DNA from: an uncultured Erythrobacter sp.
GTDB lineage: Bacteria > Pseudomonadota > Alphaproteobacteria > Sphingomonadales > Sphingomonadaceae
DNA: 64,000 nucleotides
Assembly: GCA_947503155.1 (NCBI GenBank)
Contig: CANNCL010000002.1
Location: 434,001 to 498,000, forward strand
Direction: 5' to 3'
Part shown: piece after piece, positions 55,797-63,593 of the stretch
How positions within the stretch are numbered: position 1 is the stretch's first letter
How the letters are laid out: every line of letters begins with the position of its first letter
The notes under the pieces: generated by a model
The model's input: the letters and a program-made list of their open reading frames with translations, nothing else
Database searches by the model: none
Told to the model about the DNA's origin: nothing
Translations under genes and position numbers: made by a program

Positions 55797-57121
55797 ACTG
55801 CATCCCCCGTCAGCAATTGCATAAAGGTCGGAAAACTGGTCGCAATTGGCGCGGTGTCATCGACGGTCACTCCGTCGCGGCTGACCAATCCTGCGACAGC
55901 CATCGCCATGGCGATCCGGTGATCGAGATGGGTCTTTACCTTTGCATTGGCTGTGCCGCGCAGTGGCTCTCCATCGCTACCCGTGATGATTAGGCCGTCC
56001 TCTTGTTCTTCGACGATTGCCCCAGCCGCCGTCAGGGCGCTCGCCATAGCGGCCAAACGGTCGCTTTCTTTGACGCGCAATTCGTCAAGGCCGCTGGTGC
56101 GGGTCGTGCCCTTTGCCAGAGCGGCGGCGACAAACAGCACCGGAAATTCATCAACCATGCTGGGCACAATCGCCGGGTCCACATCAATGCCGGTGAGGGC
56201 GGAGTGCCGAACCCGCAGATCAGCGACTGGCTCTCCGCCGACTTCGCGCCGCTCCAATTCGGTAATGTCTCCGCCCATTTGGCGCAGCACAGTGACAATC
56301 CCGGCGCGGGTCGCGTTCAAACCGACATTTTCAATGACAAGATCGCTGCCGGGCAACAAAAGCGCTGCAACGATAAAGAAAGCCGCAGAAGAAGGATCCG
56401 ACGGAACCACCACGTCGAGAGGTCTTAGATCAGCCTCACCGTGGATCGCGATGACGCGTTCCGGTCCATTGGGGCCATTTTCTTCGCCGATTTCCAAGGT
56501 CGCGCCAAATCCGGTGAGCATCCGTTCGGTGTGATCGCGCGTCGCGACGGGTTCGATAACTCGCGTGATGCCCGGCGTGTTCAGGCCCGCGAGCAGCACC
56601 GCGCTTTTAACCTGCGCACTGGCAACCGGCAGGCGATATGTAATCGGCACAGCAGGCGAAGCCCCGCGCAGCATCAAGGGCAGGGTGCCGCCGCTCGATG
56701 CCTCAAATGACGCGCCCATCCGGCTGAGCGGATCAATCACGCGGTTCATTGGGCGGCCTGAGAGGCTGGCATCCCCGGTGAAAGTGGCCGTAAGCCCGTG
56801 GCTCGCCAGCAACCCCATCATCAGCCGCGTCGAAGTGCCCGAATTGCCCATATCGAGCGCCTGCCGCGGCTCCAGCAAGCTTCCAAGCCCAGCGCCCCGT
56901 ACGCGCCATGTGCCATCGGCGCCGCGCACAATGTCTGCGCCCAATTGCCGCATCGCCGCAGCGGTTGCGAGCACGTCTTCGCCTTCGAGCAATCCGGTAA
57001 TCCGGCTTTCCCCCACGGCAAGGCCCGCAAACATCAAGGCGCGGTGGCTGATCGACTTGTCGCCGGGCACGCGCAACGTACCGGTTAAAGCGGGGCGGGA
57101 GGTGAAGGTAAAGCTAGGCAT
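55793..57121 (-). CDS. aroA: 3-phosphoshikimate 1-carboxyvinyltransferase (EPSP synthase)
   Basis: AroA joins shikimate-3-phosphate and PEP in aromatic amino-acid synthesis. The 442-residue protein shows PGDKSISHRALMFAGLA, MGNSGTSTRLMMGLLASHG, SLSGRPMNRVIDPL and the C-terminal ELRVKESDRLAAMA and DHRIAMAMAV. The sequence around the PEP site (GNSGTSTR, with Ala in place of the Gly in some class II enzymes) suggests the Agrobacterium-like class II type, but this needs alignment. ATG 57121 (MPSFTFTSRP) was chosen. It heads the coupled chain leading to cmk. Confidence 0.95.
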   Translation of the reverse strand: MPSFTFTSRPALTGTLRVPGDKSISHRALMFAGLAVGESRITGLLEGEDVLATAAAMRQLGADIVRGADGTWRVRGAGLGSLLEPRQALDMGNSGTSTRLMMGLLASHGLTATFTGDASLSGRPMNRVIDPLSRMGASFEASSGGTLPLMLRGASPAVPITYRLPVASAQVKSAVLLAGLNTPGITRVIEPVATRDHTERMLTGFGATLEIGEENGPNGPERVIAIHGEADLRPLDVVVPSDPSSAAFFIVAALLLPGSDLVIENVGLNATRAGIVTVLRQMGGDITELERREVGGEPVADLRVRHSALTGIDVDPAIVPSMVDEFPVLFVAAALAKGTTRTSGLDELRVKESDRLAAMASALTAAGAIVEEQEDGLIITGSDGEPLRGTANAKVKTHLDHRIAMAMAVAGLVSRDGVTVDDTAPIATSFPTFMQLLTGDAV

Positions 57122-57285
57122 TTCAGCGCCGGTCTTTGACAGCGCCCCGGCCCTATGGCAAGGCGCGCCCCGATTGAGATGGCCATTTCGGATCGGCCCT
57201 TGATTCAAGGGTGGTCCGGTCCATTTACACACCAGATTTTTTAAGAGTCCGCCATAGGGCGGGCCAACCCAAGGATTACATGACA

Positions 57286-57636
57286 ATGGCGAAGCCAGAA
57301 TGGGGCACAAAGCGTTCCTGCCCCAAATGCGGGGAACGCTTCTACGATCTCGGCAAGGAAGATCCTGTCACCTGCATCGAATGCGGTGAAGAATGGACTC
57401 CGGAACCCGTGTTGAAATCGAAGCAACCGATTCCGTTTGAGCCTGATTCTAAGAAGAAGAAAGACGGCGAGGCAGATACTGACCTTGGCGGCGACGACGA
57501 CGATGATGATGAGCTGAAAGGTATCGAAAACATCGACGACGAAGAAGATTCGCCGGACAATGATGTTGATCTGGGCGGCGACGATGATCTTGGCGTGTCC
57601 AAGGGCAAAGGCGACGACGATCAGGTCGAGACGTAA
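57286..57636 (+). CDS. FYDLN-type acidic zinc-ribbon protein (TIGR02300 family)
   Basis: A 116-residue protein characteristic of alphaproteobacteria. The N-terminus MAKPEWGTKRSCPKCGERFYDLGKEDPVTC contains the name-giving FYDLN-like motif and a Cys4 zinc ribbon (CPKC...CIEC). The C-terminal two-thirds is Asp/Glu-rich and disordered (GGDDDDDDELKG). Function unknown; the layout suggests interaction with nucleic-acid-binding or ribosome proteins. AAGGA 10 bases before ATG 57286 favours it over ATG 57280. Confidence 0.92.
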   Translation: MAKPEWGTKRSCPKCGERFYDLGKEDPVTCIECGEEWTPEPVLKSKQPIPFEPDSKKKKDGEADTDLGGDDDDDDELKGIENIDDEEDSPDNDVDLGGDDDLGVSKGKGDDDQVET

Positions 57637-57736
57637 AAACCCTCTTGCGTTTCGTGAGGGCGCGCCATAAAGCGCGCGCTCCTTGCGAAGGCAGGGATTG
57701 ACCTTATCTTTGGGTGAGGTCGAAACACGATGAGAT

Positions 57737-57812
57737 GGGGCCTTAGCTCAGCTGGGAGAGCGCAACACTGGCAGTGTTGAGGTCAGCGGTTCGATCCCGC
57801 TAGGCTCCACCA
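57737..57812 (+). tRNA. tRNA-Ala (anticodon GGC)
   Basis: The 76-nt gene folds fully: acceptor GGGGCCT/AGGCTCC, D arm GCTC/GAGC, anticodon stem CAACA/TGTTG with loop CTGGCAG (anticodon GGC, reading GCC), T arm AGCGG/CCGCT with TTCGATC, discriminator A and encoded CCA. Confidence 0.97.
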
Positions 57813-57897
57813 TCGAAACATATTCAGTCGGGTTTGCCCAAAGCATATCCGCAACGCTGGCCAACGAGGTTTCGTTCGCCGGCGTTTTTCGCGTTTA

Positions 57898-57922
57898 TTC
57901 CGGTTCCACCGGAAAAAAGGAG
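57898..57922 (+). promoter_or_regulatory. Hairpin next to the ffh ribosome binding site
   Basis: TTCCGG (57898-57903) and CCGGAA (57909-57914) form a 6-bp stem with a 5-base loop, ending three bases before the Shine-Dalgarno sequence AAGGAG (57917-57922). It could influence translation initiation of ffh. Confidence 0.45.
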
Positions 57923-57932
57923 TTTGAACACA

Positions 57933-59435
57933 ATGTTTGACAATCTGTCTGACCGCCTAGGCGGGGTGTTCGATCGCCTTAAGGGGCGCGGCGCGCTCAA
58001 AGAACAAGACGTTCGCGATGCGATGCGCGAAGTGCGCGTTGCTTTGCTGGAGGCTGATGTTGCCCTGCCGGTTGCGCGGCGGTTTATCGATGCGGTTACG
58101 GAAAAAGCCGTCGGCCAAGACGTATTGCGTTCGATCACACCGGGCCAACAAGTGGTCAAGATCGTCCATGATGAACTTGTGGCGATGCTGTCCGGTGACG
58201 GAGCGGGAGCTGATGAACACGGCGCGGTTGAGGGCCTAAACCTCGAAGCTAAGCCGCCGGTCGTCATCATGATGGTCGGTCTGCAAGGTTCTGGTAAAAC
58301 CACCACGACCGCGAAACTCGGCAAACTGATCCGCGAAAAGCATGGCAAGAAAGCCATGATGGCCTCGCTCGACGTTAATCGCCCGGCGGCGCAGGAACAG
58401 CTCGCCGTGCTGGGCGAACAGGTCGATATTGCGACCTTGCCGATCATGGCGGGCCAGCAACCGGTTGATATTGCGCGGCGCGCGATGGAATCGGCGCGTC
58501 TGCAGAATTTTGACGTGCTGCTGCTCGATACGGCGGGCCGCTTGCATGTCGACGAAGCTTTGATGGCGGAAATGAAGGCGGTTTCCGGCGTTTCGGCCCC
58601 AACCGAAGTGTTGCTGGTCGTTGATGCTCTAACCGGTCAAGACGCCGTGAACGTCGCGCAAAGCTTCTCTGGCGAAGTGCCGCTGACCGGTGTGGTTCTC
58701 ACCCGGATGGACGGCGATGCCCGCGGCGGCGCGGCGCTTTCGATGCGCGCGGTTACAGGCAAGCCGATCAAGTTCGCAGGCACGGGCGAGAAGCTCGACG
58801 CGATTGAGACATTCCGGCCCGGTTCGGTCGCTGACCGCATCCTCGGCATGGGCGACGTTGTCAGCCTGGTCGAAAAAGCGGCAGCGACGATCAAGGAAGA
58901 CGAAGCGGCCAAGCTCGCTGAGAATTTCGAGAAGGGCAAATTCGACCTCAATGATCTGCGTATGCAATTGAAGCAGATGCAAAATATGGGCGGCCTTGGA
59001 ATGTTGGCTGGCATGATGCCGGGCATGAAGAAGGCGAAAGCCGCAATGGCCGCGTCCAGCATGGATGACAAAGTGCTTGTCCATATGGATGCGATCATCG
59101 GTTCGATGACGGCCAAAGAACGCGGCAATCCCAATTTGATGAATGCCAAGCGTAAGAAACGCGTGGCAGCGGGCAGCGGCACCGATGTGCAATCGGTCAA
59201 CAAGCTGTTGAAGATGCATCAAGAAATGGGCCGCGCGATGAAGCAGCTGAGGAAAATGGGCGGGTTGAAAAGCCTAGCGGCCATGTTCGGCGGCGGCGGT
59301 GCTGGCGGCGGAATGCCTCCTGGTATGCCCGGCCTTGGCGGGCCCGGCGGCAGTATGGGCGGCGGAATGGGCGGCGGAATGGGCGGCGGAATGGGTGGCG
59401 GTCTCCCCGGTCTAGGCGGCCCTAAGAAGAAATAA
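57933..59435 (+). CDS. ffh: Signal recognition particle protein Ffh
   Basis: Ffh with 4.5S RNA targets nascent membrane proteins to FtsY. The 500-residue GTPase has an N-domain, G1 GLQGSGKTTTTAKL (residues 116-123 P-loop), DVNRPAAQEQL, DTAGRLHVDEALM, TRMDGDARGGAALS and GTGEKLDAIE. The Met-rich M domain follows (LKQMQNMGGLGMLAGMMPGM, the RNA-binding GSGTDVQSVNKLLKMHQEM). The end is a long Gly/Met tail encoded by a 12-bp repeat. ATG 57933 with AAGGAG was chosen. It is followed by rpsP and rimM. Confidence 0.97.
   Translation: MFDNLSDRLGGVFDRLKGRGALKEQDVRDAMREVRVALLEADVALPVARRFIDAVTEKAVGQDVLRSITPGQQVVKIVHDELVAMLSGDGAGADEHGAVEGLNLEAKPPVVIMMVGLQGSGKTTTTAKLGKLIREKHGKKAMMASLDVNRPAAQEQLAVLGEQVDIATLPIMAGQQPVDIARRAMESARLQNFDVLLLDTAGRLHVDEALMAEMKAVSGVSAPTEVLLVVDALTGQDAVNVAQSFSGEVPLTGVVLTRMDGDARGGAALSMRAVTGKPIKFAGTGEKLDAIETFRPGSVADRILGMGDVVSLVEKAAATIKEDEAAKLAENFEKGKFDLNDLRMQLKQMQNMGGLGMLAGMMPGMKKAKAAMAASSMDDKVLVHMDAIIGSMTAKERGNPNLMNAKRKKRVAAGSGTDVQSVNKLLKMHQEMGRAMKQLRKMGGLKSLAAMFGGGGAGGGMPPGMPGLGGPGGSMGGGMGGGMGGGMGGGLPGLGGPKKK
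59355..59402 (+). repeat. 12-bp tandem repeat in the ffh 3' end
   Basis: Three perfect units of ATGGGCGGCGGA and a fourth, variant ATGGGTGGCGGT, encode Met-Gly-Gly-Gly repeats in the C-terminal tail of Ffh. Confidence 0.9.
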
Positions 59436-59489
59436 GAATTTCACGAAATTACATGAATTCAGATATTTAAACTCGAAAGGTAATACCCA

Positions 59490-60029
59490 ATGGCAATTTC
59501 ACTTCGTCTATCGCGTGGCGGCGCGAAGAAGCGTCCTTACTACCGCATCGTGGCTGCTGACAGCCGCGCACCGCGCGATGGTAAGTATCTTGAGCAAATC
59601 GGCATCTACAACCCGTTGCTCGCTAAAGACGACGAAAACCGCGTGAAGCTGATCGAAGATCGCATCCGTTACTGGCTGAGCGTTGGTGCACAGCCTTCGG
59701 ACCGTGTTCTGCGTTTCCTCGATGCTGCTGGCATCATGGAACGTACCGCGCGCAATAACCCGAACAAAGCGAAGCCGGGCGAAAAAGCGACCGAGCGCGC
59801 TGAAGAGAAAGCTGAGAAGGCGGTAGCCGCCAAGGAAGCTGAAGAAGAAGCCAAGAAGGCCGCAGAAGAAGCAGCGAAAGCCGCAGCCGAAGCGCCTGCC
59901 GAAGAGCCAGCAGCTGAAGAACCAGCAGCTGAAGCCGCTCCTGAAGCGCCAGCTGAAGAAGCCGCAGCTGAAGCACCTGCAGCTGAGGCACCTGCTGCTG
60001 AGGCTGGCGAAGAAAAGACCGAAGGTTAA
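59490..60029 (+). CDS. rpsP: 30S ribosomal protein S16 with long Ala/Glu tail
   Basis: The first 85 residues are a normal S16 ([63 protein letters not shown]). The remaining 90 or so residues are an extended low-complexity tail of Ala, Glu and Lys with [16 protein letters not shown] repeats, about twice the standard length of S16 (about 80-90 aa). Such tails occur in sphingomonads; their purpose is not known. It lies 54 bases after ffh and 61 before rimM. Confidence 0.97.
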   Translation: MAISLRLSRGGAKKRPYYRIVAADSRAPRDGKYLEQIGIYNPLLAKDDENRVKLIEDRIRYWLSVGAQPSDRVLRFLDAAGIMERTARNNPNKAKPGEKATERAEEKAEKAVAAKEAEEEAKKAAEEAAKAAAEAPAEEPAAEEPAAEAAPEAPAEEAAAEAPAAEAPAAEAGEEKTEG

Positions 60030-60090
60030 GCCGCAATTGCTCGCTCTGGCCGTGCCCAATGGCGCGGTCGGGGCGAGCGGCTTTTCGATT

Positions 60091-60618
60091 ATGAGCGCGA
60101 ATGAACCTATTGCTCTTGCGGCTGTAACCGGCGCGCACGGGATAACAGGCGAATTGCGCCTTAAATTGCTGGGGGAGGGCCTCGACGCCCTCCGCCAACA
60201 CAGCGTTTTTCATGCCAGCAAGGCTGGAGGTGAAAACCGCGAACTCACTCTCAAAAAAGTGCGATCCGACAATAAAGGCGGCGCGATTGCGCGTTTTGCT
60301 GAGGTCGAAGGGCGCAGTGCTGCGGAAAAAATGCGCGGGACCGTTATCAGCGTGCCCCGCACCGAGCTGCCGCCTTTGGCAGAGGGTGAATATTACCACC
60401 GCGACCTGATCGGCCTGACGGCTCAGACTGACGCCGGGGAGGCCATTGGCAGCGTCACTGCGGTGGAGAATTTCGGGGCAACGGACGTGGTCGAAATTAC
60501 GCTCGATCCGGTGCCAGAGAAGGGCATGAAAACGCTGATGGTTCCGATGACCAAGCAAGCGGTTTTGAGCTGGGACGCAAAGACGCTTGTGATTGCGAAG
60601 GATTTCGCCGACCAATAG
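60091..60618 (+). CDS. rimM: Ribosome maturation factor RimM
   Basis: RimM binds S19 and aids 30S head assembly. The 175-residue protein starts IALAAVTGAHGITGELRLKLLG, continues with a beta-barrel part and ends in the PRC-barrel domain (EYYHRDLIGLTAQTDAGEAIG, VENFGATDVVEI, LMVPMTKQAV). ATG 60091 (MSANEPIALAAV) was taken over a 60037 start that would add 18 unconserved residues. It normally precedes trmD directly, but here five other genes intervene. Confidence 0.95.
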   Translation: MSANEPIALAAVTGAHGITGELRLKLLGEGLDALRQHSVFHASKAGGENRELTLKKVRSDNKGGAIARFAEVEGRSAAEKMRGTVISVPRTELPPLAEGEYYHRDLIGLTAQTDAGEAIGSVTAVENFGATDVVEITLDPVPEKGMKTLMVPMTKQAVLSWDAKTLVIAKDFADQ

Positions 60619-60622
60619 CGGC

Positions 60623-61186
60623 ATGAGCATGGCCGCCTTTTCAACCGATCTATGGCAACGCCTCTCGGCCTATGAGGTCGGGCCGGACGCTGCCTCGTTC
60701 AGCTTTGCCGCGCGGCTTTCGCGTGAGAACCGGTGGTCAGATGAACACACCGAATTGGTCCTCGAAGAATATAAACGGTTTTGCTATCTCGCGGTCACTG
60801 CCGCGCATGAGGTCACGCCGTCAGACGCGGTTGATCAGGTCTGGCACCTGCACCTCACCTATAGCCGCGATTATTGGCAGGAATTCTGCCCCAACATCCT
60901 GCGCGCAGATTTGCATCACGGTCCGACCGCTGGCGGGACCACCGAACGCACGCGTTATTACGATCAATACGCCGCGACACTCGCATCATACGAAGCCGCG
61001 TTTGGCGCCGCGCCGCCGCCCGATATTTGGCCCGATGCCGCGCGCCGATTTGGCGTTGATCCAAAGGGGATGCGGGTCAATCCCGCCGATGTTATGATCT
61101 TGGACCGTCGCCACGCAATCTTGGGTGCGGCGGGGTGGATTGCCTTGGGGATTGTCATTGCTGTTTTGATTGGAGTCCTGATTTAA
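60623..61186 (+). CDS. Glycine-rich-domain-containing-protein-like (GRDP/DUF1399-type) tail-anchored protein
   Basis: A 187-residue protein. The core VDQVWHLHLTYSRDYWQEFC, followed by ADLHHGP, is the histidine/cysteine-rich motif found in GRDP-like proteins, plausibly metal-binding. The N-terminal half is helical (EEYKRFCYLAVTA), and one C-terminal membrane helix (IALGIVIAVLIGVLI) anchors it. The function is unproven. Its stop TAA overlaps the next ATG by one base (TAATG), so both are translationally coupled. It starts four bases after rimM. Confidence 0.78.
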   Translation: MSMAAFSTDLWQRLSAYEVGPDAASFSFAARLSRENRWSDEHTELVLEEYKRFCYLAVTAAHEVTPSDAVDQVWHLHLTYSRDYWQEFCPNILRADLHHGPTAGGTTERTRYYDQYAATLASYEAAFGAAPPPDIWPDAARRFGVDPKGMRVNPADVMILDRRHAILGAAGWIALGIVIAVLIGVLI

Positions 61187-62019
61187 TGGAGTTTTTCTCA
61201 TCTTACACGGGCGGTGATTTTCTCGCCTTTTATGCCGTTATGCTCGTCACATGCATATTTGCGGGTATATGGATTCCGGCAAATTTGCGTGCCGAGGGCC
61301 GCCGCGGTGAAGTCACGGAACCGGAAGAAATGGCGGTTCTTGCAGGTGGTAGAAACCGTCATGCGCAGGCTGTAACCACCGATTTGATTGCGCGCGGCGG
61401 CATTGCACCGGCTTCAAAGGGCAAGCTTCGCGCGGTGCAGACTGACTTGGAAGCGGGCGCCACTGGGCGATCCTTGCTTTGTAAAATCGGCGAATTCGAT
61501 ATGCGCGAAATTGGTGTCAGCACGGCTGCCAATGCCGCCGCGATTCATGACGATTTGATTGGCAAAGGTTTGCTGATGGACTCCAGCGAACGCATGAAGC
61601 TGCGCTGGCTATCGATCCTACCTTACGCCGCATTGCTAATGCTCGGCCTTTACCGCCAGCAAGCAGGAGATGCCGCCGGAGAGCCGACCGGTTTGCTGAT
61701 AATGATGCTAATCCTGACAGCGGGCCTGGCTATTGCGCGCTTTTTTAAGATCAATCCGCGCACAATCGGCGGCAATGAAACCTTGCGCAGCGCCGAAGTG
61801 AACGCGGCCCGGATGCGCAGTGCGCCGACGGCTCCAGAAGCGGGCTACGCCGTGGCGCTGTTCGGCACTGCGGTGCTCATCGGCACCCCGTGGGAACCTG
61901 TTCATGCGATGCGGCAAGCGGGCGGCGGCGGAGAAGGAGGGTACAGCGGTGACGGCGGTGACGGAGGTAGTGATGGCGGCGCCGGTTGCGGCGGCGGATG
62001 CGGTGGTTGCGGCGGATAG
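61186..62019 (+). CDS. TIGR04222-type membrane protein with Gly/Cys-rich tail
   Basis: A 277-residue protein. A first membrane helix (FLAFYAVMLVTCIFAGIWI), a cytosolic region with EEMAVLAGGRNRHAQAV and RDLIARGGI-like features, then two further helices (LSILPYAALLMLGLYR and LLIMMLILTAGLAIARFF) precede a tail of about 32 residues made almost only of Gly, Asp, Ser and Cys, ending GAGCGGGCGGCGG. The pattern matches the TIGR04222 family, which has low-complexity C-termini. The tail may be exported or modified; no evidence is available. It is coupled to the GRDP-like gene. Confidence 0.78.
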   Translation: MEFFSSYTGGDFLAFYAVMLVTCIFAGIWIPANLRAEGRRGEVTEPEEMAVLAGGRNRHAQAVTTDLIARGGIAPASKGKLRAVQTDLEAGATGRSLLCKIGEFDMREIGVSTAANAAAIHDDLIGKGLLMDSSERMKLRWLSILPYAALLMLGLYRQQAGDAAGEPTGLLIMMLILTAGLAIARFFKINPRTIGGNETLRSAEVNAARMRSAPTAPEAGYAVALFGTAVLIGTPWEPVHAMRQAGGGGEGGYSGDGGDGGSDGGAGCGGGCGGCGG

Positions 62020-62041
62020 TCGGCGCGTTTAGGGGGCGGGG

Positions 62042-62368
62042 ATGATCTCTGTAATCTTGGTTCTCCTACTGCTTTTGGTTTACTTGTTGATGGCGACACT
62101 CGGTAGTGTGCTGTTAGCGGCGTTCTTCATTTCGAATGCGTCACATTCGGAACGCATGTGGGCCGCAGCCTTTGGCGGCCCTGCTGCGCTATTGGTGCCG
62201 ACTGGTGCGTTTGCGGTTTTCGACAGCCGAGCAGACACTGTGTCGGTTGTAATAGGGCTTGGGGTGATGGGTGTTATGATGTTTCTGGCCGTAGGTTGGC
62301 CGGTCGCACATTTCGCCACCAAGCGGCTCGATAAATTGACACAGTTCGATCTGGAGACTTTCGAATGA
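62042..62368 (+). CDS. Small membrane protein of unknown function
   Basis: A 108-residue protein with three hydrophobic stretches (ISVILVLLLLLVYLLMATLG, AFGGPAALLVPTGAFAV and VVIGLGVMGVMMFLAVGWPV) and a short polar C-terminus. No family recognised. It lies 22 bases after the TIGR04222-type gene and overlaps the nitrilase start by four bases, so it belongs to the same transcription unit. Confidence 0.72.
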   Translation: MISVILVLLLLLVYLLMATLGSVLLAAFFISNASHSERMWAAAFGGPAALLVPTGAFAVFDSRADTVSVVIGLGVMGVMMFLAVGWPVAHFATKRLDKLTQFDLETFE

Positions 62369-63321
62369 CCCTGCTGCCCGTCGCCATTTGCCAAGCGGCC
62401 CCGATCCCGCTCGATTTTACCGGCGGCATAGAGAAAGCGACCCGGCTCGCGCGTGAAGCCATCGAAGGCGGCGCGAAATTTGTGGCGTTTGGGGAGACGT
62501 TTTTGGGCGGCTACCCGCTGTGGCTGGATGAGGCACCCGGCGCGGCCTTGTGGGATCATCCCGGTTCCAAGGCGCTCCATGCGATCATGCTGGAACAGGC
62601 GATTGTGCCGAATGATGAACGGCTGCTGCCGTTGCAGGAATTGTGCGATGCCACCGGGGCGCTGATCTCGCTGGGCGCGCATGAGCGGGTGCGGCAGAGC
62701 CTTTACAACAACCAATTGCTGTTCCGCCCCGGACAGGCTCCGCTGGACCACCGCAAATTGGTGCCGACGCATGGCGAGCGGCTGATCTGGATGCGCGGTG
62801 ATGGATCGACCATCGGCGTGCATCAGGCGGAATGGGGCAATGCGGGCAATCTGATCTGCTGGGAACATTGGATGCCGCTGGCGCGTGCGGCGATGCACAA
62901 TCTGGGCGAGGCGGTGCATGTCGCCGCTTGGCCAACCGTGCGCGAGGAATATGCGCTCGCCTCGCGGCATTACGCGATGGAGGGCCGGTGTTTCGTGCTG
63001 GCGGCGGGGTTGGTGCAGCACCGCGATGACCTGTTTGACGGGTTGGAGCGGGTGGGCGGCTCATCGGAGGCGCTGGAATTGTTCAATGCGATTGAAGGTG
63101 AGGAGCTTAACCGAGGCGGTTCGATGATCATCGCGCCCGATGCGAGGGTGTTAGCGCAGGCGGGCGAGGGCGAAGAAATCCTCCACTCCGAATTGGACTT
63201 AAGCGAGATCGGCGGTGGGCTGGCGAGTTTAGATACGGACGGCCATTATTCGCGGCCTGATGTGTTTGAATTGAGCGTGGATACGAGGGCTAAGGATGGG
63301 GTCAATTGGGGATCTCTCTGA
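62365..63321 (+). CDS. Nitrilase/carbon-nitrogen hydrolase
   Basis: A 318-residue CN-hydrolase. The catalytic triad is visible: Glu in VAFGETFLGGYPLW, Lys in LDHRKLVPTHGERLIW, and Cys in GNLICWEHWMPLARAAM. The combination CWEHW and WLD fits true nitrilases (nitrile to acid plus ammonia) rather than amidases. The substrate is unknown. It is unusual to find it in an rimM-trmD interval. The start ATG overlaps the preceding stop, and the 3' end overlaps the next gene. Confidence 0.9.
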   Translation: MTLLPVAICQAAPIPLDFTGGIEKATRLAREAIEGGAKFVAFGETFLGGYPLWLDEAPGAALWDHPGSKALHAIMLEQAIVPNDERLLPLQELCDATGALISLGAHERVRQSLYNNQLLFRPGQAPLDHRKLVPTHGERLIWMRGDGSTIGVHQAEWGNAGNLICWEHWMPLARAAMHNLGEAVHVAAWPTVREEYALASRHYAMEGRCFVLAAGLVQHRDDLFDGLERVGGSSEALELFNAIEGEELNRGGSMIIAPDARVLAQAGEGEEILHSELDLSEIGGGLASLDTDGHYSRPDVFELSVDTRAKDGVNWGSL

Positions 63322-63593
63322 TCAATTTTTTAGTCATCGCTACGATTTGGTGTCTTGTCTCGATCATTTTTGGGCTTTGCTTGGATTTTTGGCGCGGTGG
63401 CGAAGCGAAATGGCGTAAGTCTATCGTCTCAGGTTTTATACCGTTAGGGCTTTCAGTTGCGTACTTTGCTTTGTTTGAAGGGTGGCTTCCGGCTTTCCCG
63501 AAAATCGACATTCTGCTAATCTTGGTTATCTCATTTTTCGGCGCGCTAGCTGCGCAATGCGCGCTAGTGATCAAAGCCAATTGGAAAAAATGA
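63306..63593 (+). CDS. Small membrane protein of unknown function
   Basis: A 95-residue protein with three hydrophobic helices ([38 protein letters not shown] and [21 protein letters not shown]). It appears to start with TTG at 63306 (AAGGATGGGG in front), overlapping the nitrilase end by 16 bases, since no ATG or GTG is available before the first helix. Its stop overlaps the trmD ATG by four bases. GC content is visibly lower than in the flanking genes. Confidence 0.65.
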   Translation: MGISLINFLVIATIWCLVSIIFGLCLDFWRGGEAKWRKSIVSGFIPLGLSVAYFALFEGWLPAFPKIDILLILVISFFGALAAQCALVIKANWKK

